NCBI GenBank assembly: GCA_951828515.1
Contig: OX639992.1
Span: forward strand, 3,264,217 to 3,328,216
Source of the DNA: an uncultured Poribacteria bacterium
Lineage (GTDB): Bacteria; Poribacteria; WGA-4E; WGA-3G
Reading direction: 5' to 3'
DNA length: 64,000 bases
In this document: positions 44,015 through 52,742 of the stretch, piece after piece
Layout of the letters: each line of letters begins with the position of its first letter
Position numbering within the stretch: position 1 is the stretch's first letter
The notes under the pieces: model-generated
What the model was told of the DNA's origin: nothing
The model's input: the letters and a program-made list of their open reading frames with translations, nothing else
Database searches by the model: none
Position numbers and translations under genes: made by a program

Positions 44015-44848
44015 TTAGCGGCGGTGATAGGATTTGACCTTCCCCCAGGTAGTGGCTAACTTCCCTTGCGCTTTCACAGCGAGTGCCTGTTCTGGACGTG
44101 CGCCACTAGCGAGTTCCTCGACTTCCTCTTCAGAGAGAGCCCGATCCCAGATGATAACATCGTCGATAATTCCATCAAGGAACATGTCGTTTCCTTGGTT
44201 TCCACCAATCTGTCTGCCTGCACCGAGTTCCAATGGACGGTCAGGAAAAAGATTATAAGGTTCCGGTGCGATATGCGGGTTCTGTTGACCACTGACAGGT
44301 ATTTCGGTTTTCCCGCCTTCTGGCGTGACGTATCCAATTGACTCCTCACCATCTGCCGTCTGACAGAGATGGAACCACTTATCGGCTTCAATAGCACCAT
44401 CCGTTGCAAACCAGTTTTCGGATCCACCGCTTGTTGTTCCCCAGGTTAGACCGGTACTACTGGTCGTCACCATGCGGAAGGTGAAAAACGCTCCCCAACC
44501 GACCTTTTCGCCTTTCCAGACGCCGGAGTGATTTGCACCGTTTCGCACGTAAAGCCAATAAGAAACAGTATGCGGACCCTCAATGGCTGCTTCAAGATCA
44601 GCGTTAAATTCGATGTCTGCACGTGTATCGTCACTTCCATCAACATCTAACGCCTTACCAAATTTGCCATCACCGGTAATTTTAGCAGCTTTAAAGAGTT
44701 CGCCGTGTGCCTTACCTATGGCGTCCGTTACCTTTCCATCGTCAAAGGTCCAGGCAGCGATGACCCCATCATTTATGTCGGCGAACGCAGAAATCGTAAC
44801 GCCAATCGCCAATACACTAATGGCGAGTATGGAAATAAACAATTTCAC
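44015..44848 (-). CDS. Secreted LamG-like protein with WGxVK tail
   Basis: 277 residues, paralog of 43080-43925. Signal peptide (LFISILAISVLAIGVTISAFA), then VIAAWTFDDGKVTDAIGKAH, EGPHTVSYWLYVRNGANHSG, EADKWFHLCQTADGEESIGY and MFLDGIIDDVIIWDRALSEE. The end VKAQGKLATTWGKVK is followed by a short basic SYHRR. About 400 bp of leader sequence lies upstream. The tandem pair probably arose by duplication. Confidence 0.88.
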   Translation of the reverse strand: MKLFISILAISVLAIGVTISAFADINDGVIAAWTFDDGKVTDAIGKAHGELFKAAKITGDGKFGKALDVDGSDDTRADIEFNADLEAAIEGPHTVSYWLYVRNGANHSGVWKGEKVGWGAFFTFRMVTTSSTGLTWGTTSGGSENWFATDGAIEADKWFHLCQTADGEESIGYVTPEGGKTEIPVSGQQNPHIAPEPYNLFPDRPLELGAGRQIGGNQGNDMFLDGIIDDVIIWDRALSEEEVEELASGARPEQALAVKAQGKLATTWGKVKSYHRR

Positions 44849-45251
44849 TTTGATTATTCTCCTTTAGTGAATTTAAAATTAAAAATCAACCTTTTTTGGA
44901 TAAATCTGTCTAAATAAAGGAAAGCAAAGCAAGAATGTCTCCTTCGGAACTTAAAAAGTTCCAATAATCCAAAGTGCTACCTAAGCAGGCATAAGCACTT
45001 GGTAGTTCTGCTTGCAATTCCATGGGCGTTCCTTCTTGGTGTTAATGCCCCATCATAGACTAAGCACTAAGAAGGATGTCCCGTGGTTAACTATTGTAAC
45101 AAGTTACACACTTCCCGCTGGCCTTCTATCTATCGTACATAGATACAAATCTACCCACAGTATGAGGTATCTGACGCGGGAGTGAGAATAACCACGCTAT
45201 GTTACGAAACAATATATTATATCGTTATTTTTGTCAAGAAAAAAAGAATTT
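44849..45251. other. Long leader region upstream of the LamG pair
   Basis: No established gene. On the minus strand it contains a small open frame (44910-45023) and, upstream of it, inverted CCTTCTT / AAGAAGG segments (about 45033-45080) that could form a hairpin just before the small frame's start. I do not recognise a known riboswitch. Confidence 0.4.
44910..45023 (-). CDS. Possible 37-residue leader peptide
   Basis: Minus-strand ATG 45023 with AAGGA 6 nt upstream, reading MELQAELPSAYACLGSTLDY and then WNFLSSEGDILALLSFI before TAG. It lies 60 bp upstream of the LamG gene. The good ribosome site and hairpin setting make it a candidate leader or small protein, but no homolog is recognised. 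Confidence 0.3.
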   Translation of the reverse strand: MELQAELPSAYACLGSTLDYWNFLSSEGDILALLSFI

Positions 45252-46943
45252 TTATTCTGAGACAATTTCTTTCCCCTCTACTACGATAAACCGTCGATTT
45301 GCCGAAAGATTGGTCGCAGTATCAACAATCCCACTGTTCCAACGAATTTCCAATAAATCGATGCTTTCCGCATCTTTCAGTCCGAAATGAACCCGAAGGT
45401 CGCTGAATGCGAGATAACTTCCACTGCTCTTCACCTCTGCATACTGCGTGAGTTCGCCCCCACCCAATGTTCGGAAGACGACTTTGATACGTGCGCCGAT
45501 ACCGGAACGGTTACTTTTGGTCCCGACCGCTTGCACCTGTATCCAATTGTTTCGATTCCCGCCCTCATTTCTCAGGAGATCGACGGTTTGATTCCAGTTC
45601 GTGATGAGGATATCAATGTCGCCGTCGTTATCATAATCGCCAAAAGCGGTGGCGCGACTTGTTTTACGCAGTGCGAAGCCTTCTCCCATCTGTGCTGTGA
45701 CATCCGCAAATTTCCCATTCCCCAAATTCCGAAAGAGCCGGTTCTGTTGTGGTGTTGTCGTAGACCGATCGACCTCGGCGATGTTATCCATCGTATGTCC
45801 GTTTGCGACGAATATATCTTTGTACCCGTCGTTATCGTAATCAAAGAAACCGATACCCCAACCGAGATAGCGATGTGTATGCTCAGCGACCCCAGCAGGA
45901 ATTGTGGTATCAATGAAAAAGTTGTCACCTTCGTTGTGATAGAGGGTATTCGTCTCGTTCTGGAAATTGCTGACTGTGAGATCCAACTTGCCGTCATTGT
46001 CATAGTCTGCGAAGGCGACTCCCATTCCCGCTTCTGCTTTTCCCATATCGCTGCAGCTGACACCGGAGAGCAACCCCGCCTCTTCAAAAGTGCCGTCGCC
46101 CCGGTTCTCGAAGAGGAAGTTAAAATCTTGATCGTTGGCAATGTAGATGTCAACATCACCATCGTTATCACTATCTCCAATCGCAACGCCAAGACCGTGC
46201 GCAGCAGGGACGTTTAACAAACCGCTCTGTTCGGTTAGATTTGTAAAAGTGCCATCCCCGTTGTTGTGATAAAGCAGATCTGGTTGAGCGGGATAAGAAC
46301 TCGGACCACAATAGACAGCAATGTTGTGTCGATAACACGGTTTATCAGCGTCAGGGACATATTTCGCATAATTGCTCACATAGAGTTCAAGGAATCCATC
46401 GTTGTCGAAATCGGCAAAGGCGCAGCTCGTTCCCCATCCGGTATCTGCGACCAGTGCAGACGCTGCGACATCGGTGAAAGTACCATCTCCGTTGTTACGA
46501 TAAAGGGCATTGTCGCCAAAATTAGTTAAATAGAGGTCTACGTCGCCATCGTTATCGTAATCGCCGGTGGTGGCACCGACACCGTAGCGGGTATCACCGA
46601 TGCCTGCGACACGGGTGACATCCGTGAATGAACCATCGCCATTGTTATGATAGAGGATATTCGTAGGCAGCGGGAGGTTCATTTTTTCCACTTGTGGACG
46701 GGCATTGATAAGGTAGATGTCTAAATATCCGTCGTTATCGTAATCGAAGAACCCGCCCCCCGAACCGTATTGCTCATTAAAGAGACGTTTGCCACTTTCG
46801 CCATCGGTATGCTTGAAGTGGACCCCAGATTCTTCAGCCACTTCGACGAAAGTGACAGCACATGCCACAGACGACGCGAGAAATGCACATATCAGAAAAG
46901 AAAAACGGATTTTTAATTTTACCTTTAAATGAATTAAAAACAC
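45252..46943 (-). CDS. CRTAC1-like FG-GAP/VCBS repeat protein with ASPIC/UnbV domain
   Basis: 563 residues. Signal-like start (IRFSFLICAFLASSVACA), then VEVAEESGVHFKHTDGES and repeated FG-GAP blades of the DYDNDGYLDIYL, DYDNDGDVDLYL, DFDNDGFLELYV, DSDNDGDVDIYI, DYDNDGKLDLTV, DYDNDGYKDIFV and DYDNDGDIDILI kind. These are calcium-binding propeller loops. The C-terminal part is the ASPIC/UnbV domain (RSGIGARIKVVFRT, SSGSYLAFSDLRVHFGL, IRWNSG). Exported, unknown ligand. It starts with GTG 46943, sharing one base with the preceding TPR gene's stop (TAGTG), so translation is coupled. Confidence 0.9.
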   Translation of the reverse strand: MFLIHLKVKLKIRFSFLICAFLASSVACAVTFVEVAEESGVHFKHTDGESGKRLFNEQYGSGGGFFDYDNDGYLDIYLINARPQVEKMNLPLPTNILYHNNGDGSFTDVTRVAGIGDTRYGVGATTGDYDNDGDVDLYLTNFGDNALYRNNGDGTFTDVAASALVADTGWGTSCAFADFDNDGFLELYVSNYAKYVPDADKPCYRHNIAVYCGPSSYPAQPDLLYHNNGDGTFTNLTEQSGLLNVPAAHGLGVAIGDSDNDGDVDIYIANDQDFNFLFENRGDGTFEEAGLLSGVSCSDMGKAEAGMGVAFADYDNDGKLDLTVSNFQNETNTLYHNEGDNFFIDTTIPAGVAEHTHRYLGWGIGFFDYDNDGYKDIFVANGHTMDNIAEVDRSTTTPQQNRLFRNLGNGKFADVTAQMGEGFALRKTSRATAFGDYDNDGDIDILITNWNQTVDLLRNEGGNRNNWIQVQAVGTKSNRSGIGARIKVVFRTLGGGELTQYAEVKSSGSYLAFSDLRVHFGLKDAESIDLLEIRWNSGIVDTATNLSANRRFIVVEGKEIVSE

Positions 46944-48553
46944 TATTGCGCTGCCTCCATCGCCTGTCGAATCTCGTTTAAACGATCTTTGTAGGCGGTA
47001 TTGTTCGGTTCTAAGTCGATTGCGCGTGAGATAGCCTGTTCGGCTTTTGCATACGCCCCGTAGCGATAGCAGGCATAGGCGAGCGTATCCAAGCGAGTGG
47101 CATTCGCATCTAACGCGACAGCACGTTCTGCCAATTCAACGGCGTACTTCAACCGTTCCCCTTGCGACGCATAGAGCCACGCGAGATTGTTATGTGCATC
47201 TGCGGAATTTTCATCCACAGCAATTGCCCGCGTAAAAGCGAGGATAGCGTCTGAGACCTGTTGCTGTTTGAGATGGAGTACTCCCTGTCGTACCCACGCC
47301 TTTACTTCATTGGGGTGGGTGGATGTCAATTGTCGGTAAACGGCGATCGCGTCGGCAAATAGACGCTGTTGCGCGTAAACTTCTGCAAGTCCGTAGTAGG
47401 CAGGGATTAAATTTTTATCACGTTGAATCGCATTTTGAAGGTAAGTCTGTGCCTCGGTGAACTTATGTTGGCGGGCATGCAGCCAACCGAGGTGAAGATA
47501 CGCCTCGGCATCGGTATCGTCAAGCTGGATAAGGCGTTGAAAAGCTGAGATTGCTTCTGCTAACTGCCCTGTCTGCATGTAGAGTCCGCCCAAATTGTGG
47601 TAGAGCGGGAGTGTATTGGGATGCAATGCGGTAGCGATTTGATAGACACGAATCGCTTCCTGCTGGTTGCCGATCTCAATGTGTGCTTCTGCCAACTTAA
47701 TGCGTGGTTCCAGGGCAGTGGGTTGCTCCAGCAAGAGCCTACGGTATCGATTCGTCTGTTCATTATAGGTTTTCACCCGTTGGAAAGATGACATCAGATT
47801 TTTCGCTTCCGCAAGATGCTGTGAGGCATCGGGGTTAGAAATTCCGCCTACGGAACGCTGGCCCAAACGCCGGTAAATGAGTCCAAGGTTGTAATGAGTT
47901 TCGGCGTGATACGGCGCGAGTGTAAGAGCTTTCTGATAGTACTGCCCGGCTTCCTCTAATCTGTCCTGTAGGAACGCGATTTTACCCAATCCTTGATAGA
48001 CCGGTGCGAGATTTGCATCCAAGGCAAGTGCTTGCTGATACGTGTGTTTTGCAAACGCTAATTTTCCCCTTTGCACGTATATATCCGCGAGTCGAAAAAA
48101 GGGTTCCGCGTTTTTGGGGAGTAGGTTAGTGGCGTGTTGCCCGTGATTTTCAGCGTCTGCGAATCTGCCTTGTGAATGATAAAGTCGCGCCAAACAGAGG
48201 TGAGCGACACCATGTGTCTGTGGAAGGGCAGGCAATTCCAGCGCGTAAAGATACGCCTCCACTGCATCGTCGGTTTTTTCCTTGAATCTGTAAACCGCCC
48301 CGAGTTCACAGTATGCCCCAGCATTTTGGGGGTTCAGTTGCAAGACCTGTTGAAACGCGTTGATTGCCTCATTGTAAAGTCCTAACCGGATTGCGCGCAT
48401 CCCGCGCGTGTAGTATTCAGTCGCTTGATCGGTTTGCTGCGCGGAAACCAGTGATGTTACGAAGCAGAAAGCGAAAAGGCTCCCTACAAACCAATTTTTA
48501 ATTTTACCTTGCGGATGAATAATGTGGGTTTCATCTTTAACGTGCCTTCTCAC
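46943..48553 (-). CDS. TPR-repeat protein, secreted
   Basis: 536 residues, mostly tetratricopeptide repeats (about 12), e.g. GLYNEAINAFQQVLQLNPQN, AYCELGAVYRFKEKTDDAVE, YQGLGKIAFLQDRLEEAGQY, AYLHLGWLHARQHKFTEAQT and AYYGLAEVYAQQRLFADAIA. An N-terminal hydrophobic stretch (WFVGSLFAFCFVTSLVSA) suggests export. The stop overlaps the next gene's GTG. TPR plus UnbV/FG-GAP partners are a recurring pair, so a joint scaffold role is likely. The GTG start at 48553 is preceded by GGAAGG. The early part of the coding region contains a copy of the CCGCAAGGTAAAATTAAAAA element, so a later start is possible. Confidence 0.85.
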   Translation of the reverse strand: MRRHVKDETHIIHPQGKIKNWFVGSLFAFCFVTSLVSAQQTDQATEYYTRGMRAIRLGLYNEAINAFQQVLQLNPQNAGAYCELGAVYRFKEKTDDAVEAYLYALELPALPQTHGVAHLCLARLYHSQGRFADAENHGQHATNLLPKNAEPFFRLADIYVQRGKLAFAKHTYQQALALDANLAPVYQGLGKIAFLQDRLEEAGQYYQKALTLAPYHAETHYNLGLIYRRLGQRSVGGISNPDASQHLAEAKNLMSSFQRVKTYNEQTNRYRRLLLEQPTALEPRIKLAEAHIEIGNQQEAIRVYQIATALHPNTLPLYHNLGGLYMQTGQLAEAISAFQRLIQLDDTDAEAYLHLGWLHARQHKFTEAQTYLQNAIQRDKNLIPAYYGLAEVYAQQRLFADAIAVYRQLTSTHPNEVKAWVRQGVLHLKQQQVSDAILAFTRAIAVDENSADAHNNLAWLYASQGERLKYAVELAERAVALDANATRLDTLAYACYRYGAYAKAEQAISRAIDLEPNNTAYKDRLNEIRQAMEAAQ

Positions 48554-48592
48554 GAGTCACCTTCCGCTACGCTTACGGGCTTGGTTTTCGTA

Positions 48593-49819
48593 TTAATTTC
48601 CTTCCGTAGACCGAGTCTCCGAATGATATACCAATTCGTTTCCAATAATCGTCGCCAGTAGATTGATTTCGCATTGTGCCGCGTCCCATTCAAAGAGAAT
48701 CAGGTTCGTCTGCGCCGCTACGCGTTTTTCGGCGTTAAGAAGACGCATCGGTTGTAGTGTGGCGAGTGAAACGGCTTCCTCAAGGGTGATACCTGCAAAC
48801 CGGACACTGTTCTCAATACCACGTGCTAATTCAATGGCAGAACCGGCAAGATACTCTGTCCCGACCAATCGGACACACCGTTCTGGGGCCAACTCCACCG
48901 ATTTTCCTGCGAACTGGTAGATACCGGGCTTCATTCCAGCTAAAGCGACAGCATCACTGACAAGGAGACACCGATCAAGCGTCTTGGCGCGTATCATTGA
49001 TTTGGCGACGGCGGGCGGTAGGTGGTGTCCATCAACAATAAGGCTTGCCCAGAGTTCATCGGCACCGAGTTGCTCCCAAATATAATTCGGATGTCGCCGG
49101 ATGAGAGCATGCGCCCCGTTGCCGAGGTGCGTGGAAAGTCTCGCGCCAGCGTCGATTGCGGCTTGAATGTCGTTCGCCGAAGCATCTGTATGTCCTAACG
49201 CGACGACAATCCCATTCGCAACCAGTTTTTCGATAAACGGAATGGCTCCCTTTTTCTCAGGAGCGAGCGTTACGATGGTGATTTGCCCTTCGGCAATGTC
49301 CTGCCACCGCTGAAATTCATCCCAATCTGGTTCTCTAACATGCGCTAACGGATGTGCCCCTCGCGGTCCATCCTCGGCGGAGATATAGGGTCCCTCAAGA
49401 TGAATTCCAAGTATCGAACGTGCTACGAGTGGATCCGATTTACACGCTTCCATGATGGCACAAAAGGCGTTGCTAATTCCCTCGAAAGACCCTGTCACAA
49501 CCGTCGGACACAGGAAGCCAGTGCCGACCTGCCAGAGGGCACGGACCATCGCAGACACATCTTCCGACGTAACAGTAGCGACGTTGAGGTCGAATCCAGC
49601 GAAACCGTTCACCTGAATATCTATCAACGCGGGTGCGATCCATAGGTCACTATTAGCGGCGCCTATTTCGTGGATTGTTTGAACGCGACCATCAGCGAGT
49701 ACGATTTCGGTAGGGGTGTTGTTAAAAAGTGTGTGCCCCCTATACACATGCCGACCCTCTGGGGCTAAATCGATGATGCTTTCCGGGCTGTTTTCTGGCG
49801 AGGAATGACGCTTGGTCAT
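48593..49819 (-). CDS. nagA: N-acetylglucosamine-6-phosphate deacetylase
   Basis: 408 residues, usual NagA length. Motifs: LWIAPALIDIQVNGFAGFDL (where the canonical D-x-H-x-H is replaced by IQVNG, as in many NagA relatives), GIHLEGPYISAEDGPRGAHP (metal-binding Glu), VALGHTDASANDIQAAIDAG, STHLGNGAHALIRRHPNYIW, IVDGHHLPPAVAKSMIRAK and CLLVSDAVALAGMKPG with the catalytic Asp. It removes acetate from GlcNAc-6-P in amino-sugar use. ATG 49819 has GGAGG 7 nt upstream. No NagB or transporter is adjacent. Confidence 0.9.
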   Translation of the reverse strand: MTKRHSSPENSPESIIDLAPEGRHVYRGHTLFNNTPTEIVLADGRVQTIHEIGAANSDLWIAPALIDIQVNGFAGFDLNVATVTSEDVSAMVRALWQVGTGFLCPTVVTGSFEGISNAFCAIMEACKSDPLVARSILGIHLEGPYISAEDGPRGAHPLAHVREPDWDEFQRWQDIAEGQITIVTLAPEKKGAIPFIEKLVANGIVVALGHTDASANDIQAAIDAGARLSTHLGNGAHALIRRHPNYIWEQLGADELWASLIVDGHHLPPAVAKSMIRAKTLDRCLLVSDAVALAGMKPGIYQFAGKSVELAPERCVRLVGTEYLAGSAIELARGIENSVRFAGITLEEAVSLATLQPMRLLNAEKRVAAQTNLILFEWDAAQCEINLLATIIGNELVYHSETRSTEGN

Positions 49820-50048
49820 AATAATACCTCCGCAACGTTCGAGTGCTATTTTTATGATACCTGAAAACCGATTTGTTACCAAGAAAAAAGGGTTGCATTT
49901 TTTAGAGAAATTCAGTTAAAGTATATTCAAGGACATCTGAACCAGTTGACGGAACTATCGTCTGACTTCTTCGGCGCAAGTTTTGGAAACCTACAAGTTA
50001 CGCCGAAATTTCTACTAAAGGGAGCAACAACTGGACGTGGAGGACAAG

Positions 50049-50825
50049 ATGGAATATTTAGCATACGGAGAAACGGGTTTAGAAATCTCACGCCTCTGTT
50101 TCGGGGCAGGACATCTCAACAATACCTGCGAGAACTACGAAGCTGGCGGCAAACTGATGTTGAAAGCTCTGGATGAAGGGATCACGTTCTGGGATACTGC
50201 CGAAGGTTACGGGAGTCAACCGCATCTCGGAGAGGCAGTACGTCAAATTTCCCGAGGGGACGTTGTCATCCAAACCAAAACCGGCGCAAAAGATTATGAA
50301 GGTGCCAAAGCAAGCATTACACGTTCTCTTCAGGAAATGCAAACGGATTATTTAGATGTTCTATTATTGCATGGTATCTCCTCACCTGAAGATTTGGTAT
50401 CGCGAGAGGGAGCACTCGACGCGTTCCGAGAAGCAAAAGCCGCTGGCAAAATTCGAGTCATCGGCTGTTCCACGCATCTCTATACAGGTCCTGTGATGGA
50501 TGCAGTGATTGACCATCCAGAACTTGAGGTCATTTTGACGACGGCGAATAAAGAGGGTAGGATGTTAGAAGGTGGTCCCTTCGATCGGCATCTGGAATAT
50601 ATCGAACGCGCGTATTCGCTCGGTAAAGGGATCAGTATCATGAAGGTTATCGTCGCAGGTGATGTTCCAGAGACAGATATGCCGGAATGGATTGCGTGGG
50701 GTTTTAACCTCGAAACGGCACATGCGATCAATCTCGGTATCAGCGATTATCCCCATATTACGTTGGATGTTAGGCTTGCCCGTGCGAGCGCGAGACGCCG
50801 TTTGATACAGCGTAAAGCGGCTTAA
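50049..50825 (+). CDS. Aldo/keto reductase family protein
   Basis: 258 residues. TIM-barrel AKR motifs: YLAYGETGLEISRLCFGAGH, ITFWDTAEGYG (catalytic Asp and Tyr), VVIQTKTGAKDYEGAK (catalytic Lys), YLDVLLLHGISSPEDL (catalytic His) and AGKIRVIGCSTHLYTGPV. It reduces carbonyls with NADPH. ATG 50049 lies 6-7 nt after GGAGG; the substrate is unknown. Shorter than most AKRs (about 300-330). Confidence 0.85.
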   Translation: MEYLAYGETGLEISRLCFGAGHLNNTCENYEAGGKLMLKALDEGITFWDTAEGYGSQPHLGEAVRQISRGDVVIQTKTGAKDYEGAKASITRSLQEMQTDYLDVLLLHGISSPEDLVSREGALDAFREAKAAGKIRVIGCSTHLYTGPVMDAVIDHPELEVILTTANKEGRMLEGGPFDRHLEYIERAYSLGKGISIMKVIVAGDVPETDMPEWIAWGFNLETAHAINLGISDYPHITLDVRLARASARRRLIQRKAA

Positions 50826-50982
50826 AGGCGGTTGTCAATCGGCTGTTAGCGAATGGTGGCTGGCAATTAGCAATCAGAAAGAGGGCCGTAAAGAGGTTTT
50901 CTTACAACCAAACTGATAGCCTGCAACAACGGCGCAGGCGGATATAAGGGAAGCACGTAATAGTCCAAACGCACGTTGTTCC

Positions 50983-51024
50983 TCCGCAAGGTAAAATTAA
51001 AAATCCGCAAGGTAAATTAAAAAT
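50983..51024 (+). promoter_or_regulatory. Tandem CCGCAAGG translation-leader element
   Basis: Two copies side by side (CCGCAAGGTAAAATTAAAAA from 50983 and CCGCAAGGTAAATTAAAAAT from 51005) directly before the TTG start of the RNA methyltransferase gene. Confidence 0.6.
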
Positions 51025-51537
51025 TTGAAGCAACTACGCGGCAAACCGCTCAAAGACTTTTTGAAGCGGGTGAAACCGCCGGAAAGAGAACTGGTTTTTA
51101 TCCTACAAGACGTACAAGACCCGGTGAATGTCGGTTCTGCGTTTCGGATAGCGGACGCCTGTCGTGTCAAAGAACTGATTTTGACAGGTATCAGTGCACA
51201 ACCGCCCCATCCATTGGTGCGCAAAGTGGCGCGCGGGAAACACCGACGGGTAAAATGGCGATATACAGAACAAGCAGCAGACGCAATTGCATCGCTCAAA
51301 GCAGAGGGTTACACGAGTTGTGCATTAGAAGTAACTGAGCAATCAATCCGTTACGATGAGGTGGATTATCCAAATAAAATCTGTCTCATTGTGGGGCATG
51401 AGGATCACGGGGTAACGAAACGGACGCTTGCTGCCTGCGATATGGTCATTTATCTTCCAATGTATGGCGCGGGGGCATCACTGAACGTTCATGTCTCACT
51501 CGGTATCGCCGCCTACCACATCTTGCATCAATTTTAA
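51025..51537 (+). CDS. SpoU/TrmH family RNA 2'-O-methyltransferase
   Basis: 170 residues. SPOUT motifs: LVFILQDVQDPVNVGSAFRI (motif 1), CLIVGHEDHGVTKRTLAACD (motif 2, G-x-E-x-x-G-V) and VIYLPMYGAGASLNVHVSLG (motif 3). The knot fold binds SAM at the C-terminal side; target rRNA or tRNA unknown. It starts with TTG 51025 in the dispersed AAGG leader; no ATG gives a better N-terminus. Confidence 0.87.
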   Translation: MKQLRGKPLKDFLKRVKPPERELVFILQDVQDPVNVGSAFRIADACRVKELILTGISAQPPHPLVRKVARGKHRRVKWRYTEQAADAIASLKAEGYTSCALEVTEQSIRYDEVDYPNKICLIVGHEDHGVTKRTLAACDMVIYLPMYGAGASLNVHVSLGIAAYHILHQF

Positions 51538-51540
51538 TAG

Positions 51541-51586
51541 TTGTCAGCAGTCAGCCATCAGCAGTCAGCAAGAGAAACTGATGGCA
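51541..51586. repeat. CAGCAGTCAGC-type short repeats
   Basis: GTCAGCAGTCAGCCATCAGC followed by AGTCAGCAAGAG. Same family as the tracts at 4553 and 18352. Confidence 0.55.
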
Positions 51587-51663
51587 GTGAGGCATACCTA
51601 TTCGCGGCACACCGATAGCCAACAGTTATATGGGTCAATTTTAGCGAGGTTCATAGTAAAAAA

Positions 51664-52737
51664 ATGTCGAAAACGATGCGAGCGATTATGTGTCGCGAAC
51701 CGTGGGATTATCGCCTCGAAGAGGTTCCAATGCCGGAGGCAGGTCCCGGCGAAGTTGTCATTAAGGTGAACGCATGCGGCGTTTGCGCGAGCGACATTAA
51801 GTGTTATACAGGCGCGCCGCTCTTCTGGGGCGATGAACATCGCAAACCGTATGTGGAGGCACCTGTTATTGCCGGTCACGAATTCATCGGTGAGGTAGTC
51901 GAACTCGGTCCAGGGGCTGGTGAGAAGTATAAGCTTGAAATCGGTGATACGGCTATCGCAGAGCAGATAGTTCCGTGTTGGGAGTGTCGGTATTGTCGAA
52001 CCGGGAAGTACTGGCTCTGCCAAGTCCACAATATCTACGGGTTTCAACCGGTCGTCAACGGTGGTATGGCGGACTATATGAAGTTCCCGGCGCGCTCGCT
52101 TGTCTACAAAGTGCCTTCTGAGATTCCGACAGCGAATGCAGCAGTGATTGAACCACTCGCCTGTTCTATTCATGCCGTCCAACGCGGAAACATTGAGTTT
52201 GGAGATGTCGTCGTAGTTGCGGGGGCAGGCACGCTCGGACTCGGTATGATCGGAGCGGCGAAGTTGAAAAATCCCGGTGTGCTTGTCGCCATTGACCTGA
52301 TGCCGAACCGGTTAGAGGTTGCCAAAAAGTTGGGAGCGGATATTGGAATTAATCCATCAGAAACGGATGCTGTCCAAGAGGTGTTAGATCTCACAGAAGG
52401 CTACGGTTGTGATGTCTATATTGAGGCAACGGGACATCCAAAGGCGGTTGAGCAGGGGTTACACATGATCCGAAAGGCTGGCACCTTTGTCGAATTCAGT
52501 GTCATGCGGGAACCGGTGACTGTGGACTGGACTATCATTGGGGACACGAAGGAGTTGAACATCCACGGTTCGCATTTAGGTCCGTATGCGTATCCGTTGG
52601 CGATTGATTACATCCATCGCGGTTTAATCGAAGTCGAGCATATTGTGACGCATCAACTACCGTTGGAGGACTATCTCACAGGATTCGAGATGGTTCAGGA
52701 AGGGTCAGATTCGATTAAGGTGCAGTTGGTGCCTTAA
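51664..52737 (+). CDS. Zinc-type medium-chain dehydrogenase with structural zinc site
   Basis: 357 residues. VNACGVCASDIKCYTG with the catalytic Cys, VIAGHEFIGEVVELGPGAG (GHE), the structural zinc loop VPCWECRYCRTGKYWLCQ (C-x2-C-x2-C-x7-C), and GDVVVVAGAGTLGLGMIGAA with a Rossmann glycine motif followed by VAIDLMPNRLEVAKKLGADI. This points to an alcohol, polyol or threonine-type dehydrogenase. ATG 51664 lacks a clear ribosome site. It is unrelated in position to the 37705 enzyme but of the same superfamily. Confidence 0.88.
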   Translation: MSKTMRAIMCREPWDYRLEEVPMPEAGPGEVVIKVNACGVCASDIKCYTGAPLFWGDEHRKPYVEAPVIAGHEFIGEVVELGPGAGEKYKLEIGDTAIAEQIVPCWECRYCRTGKYWLCQVHNIYGFQPVVNGGMADYMKFPARSLVYKVPSEIPTANAAVIEPLACSIHAVQRGNIEFGDVVVVAGAGTLGLGMIGAAKLKNPGVLVAIDLMPNRLEVAKKLGADIGINPSETDAVQEVLDLTEGYGCDVYIEATGHPKAVEQGLHMIRKAGTFVEFSVMREPVTVDWTIIGDTKELNIHGSHLGPYAYPLAIDYIHRGLIEVEHIVTHQLPLEDYLTGFEMVQEGSDSIKVQLVP

Positions 52738-52742
52738 CTTGG

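Noticed and set aside
44940-45230. Known riboswitch upstream of the LamG pair
   Set aside because: I could not match the conserved cores of common classes; only simple stems are visible.
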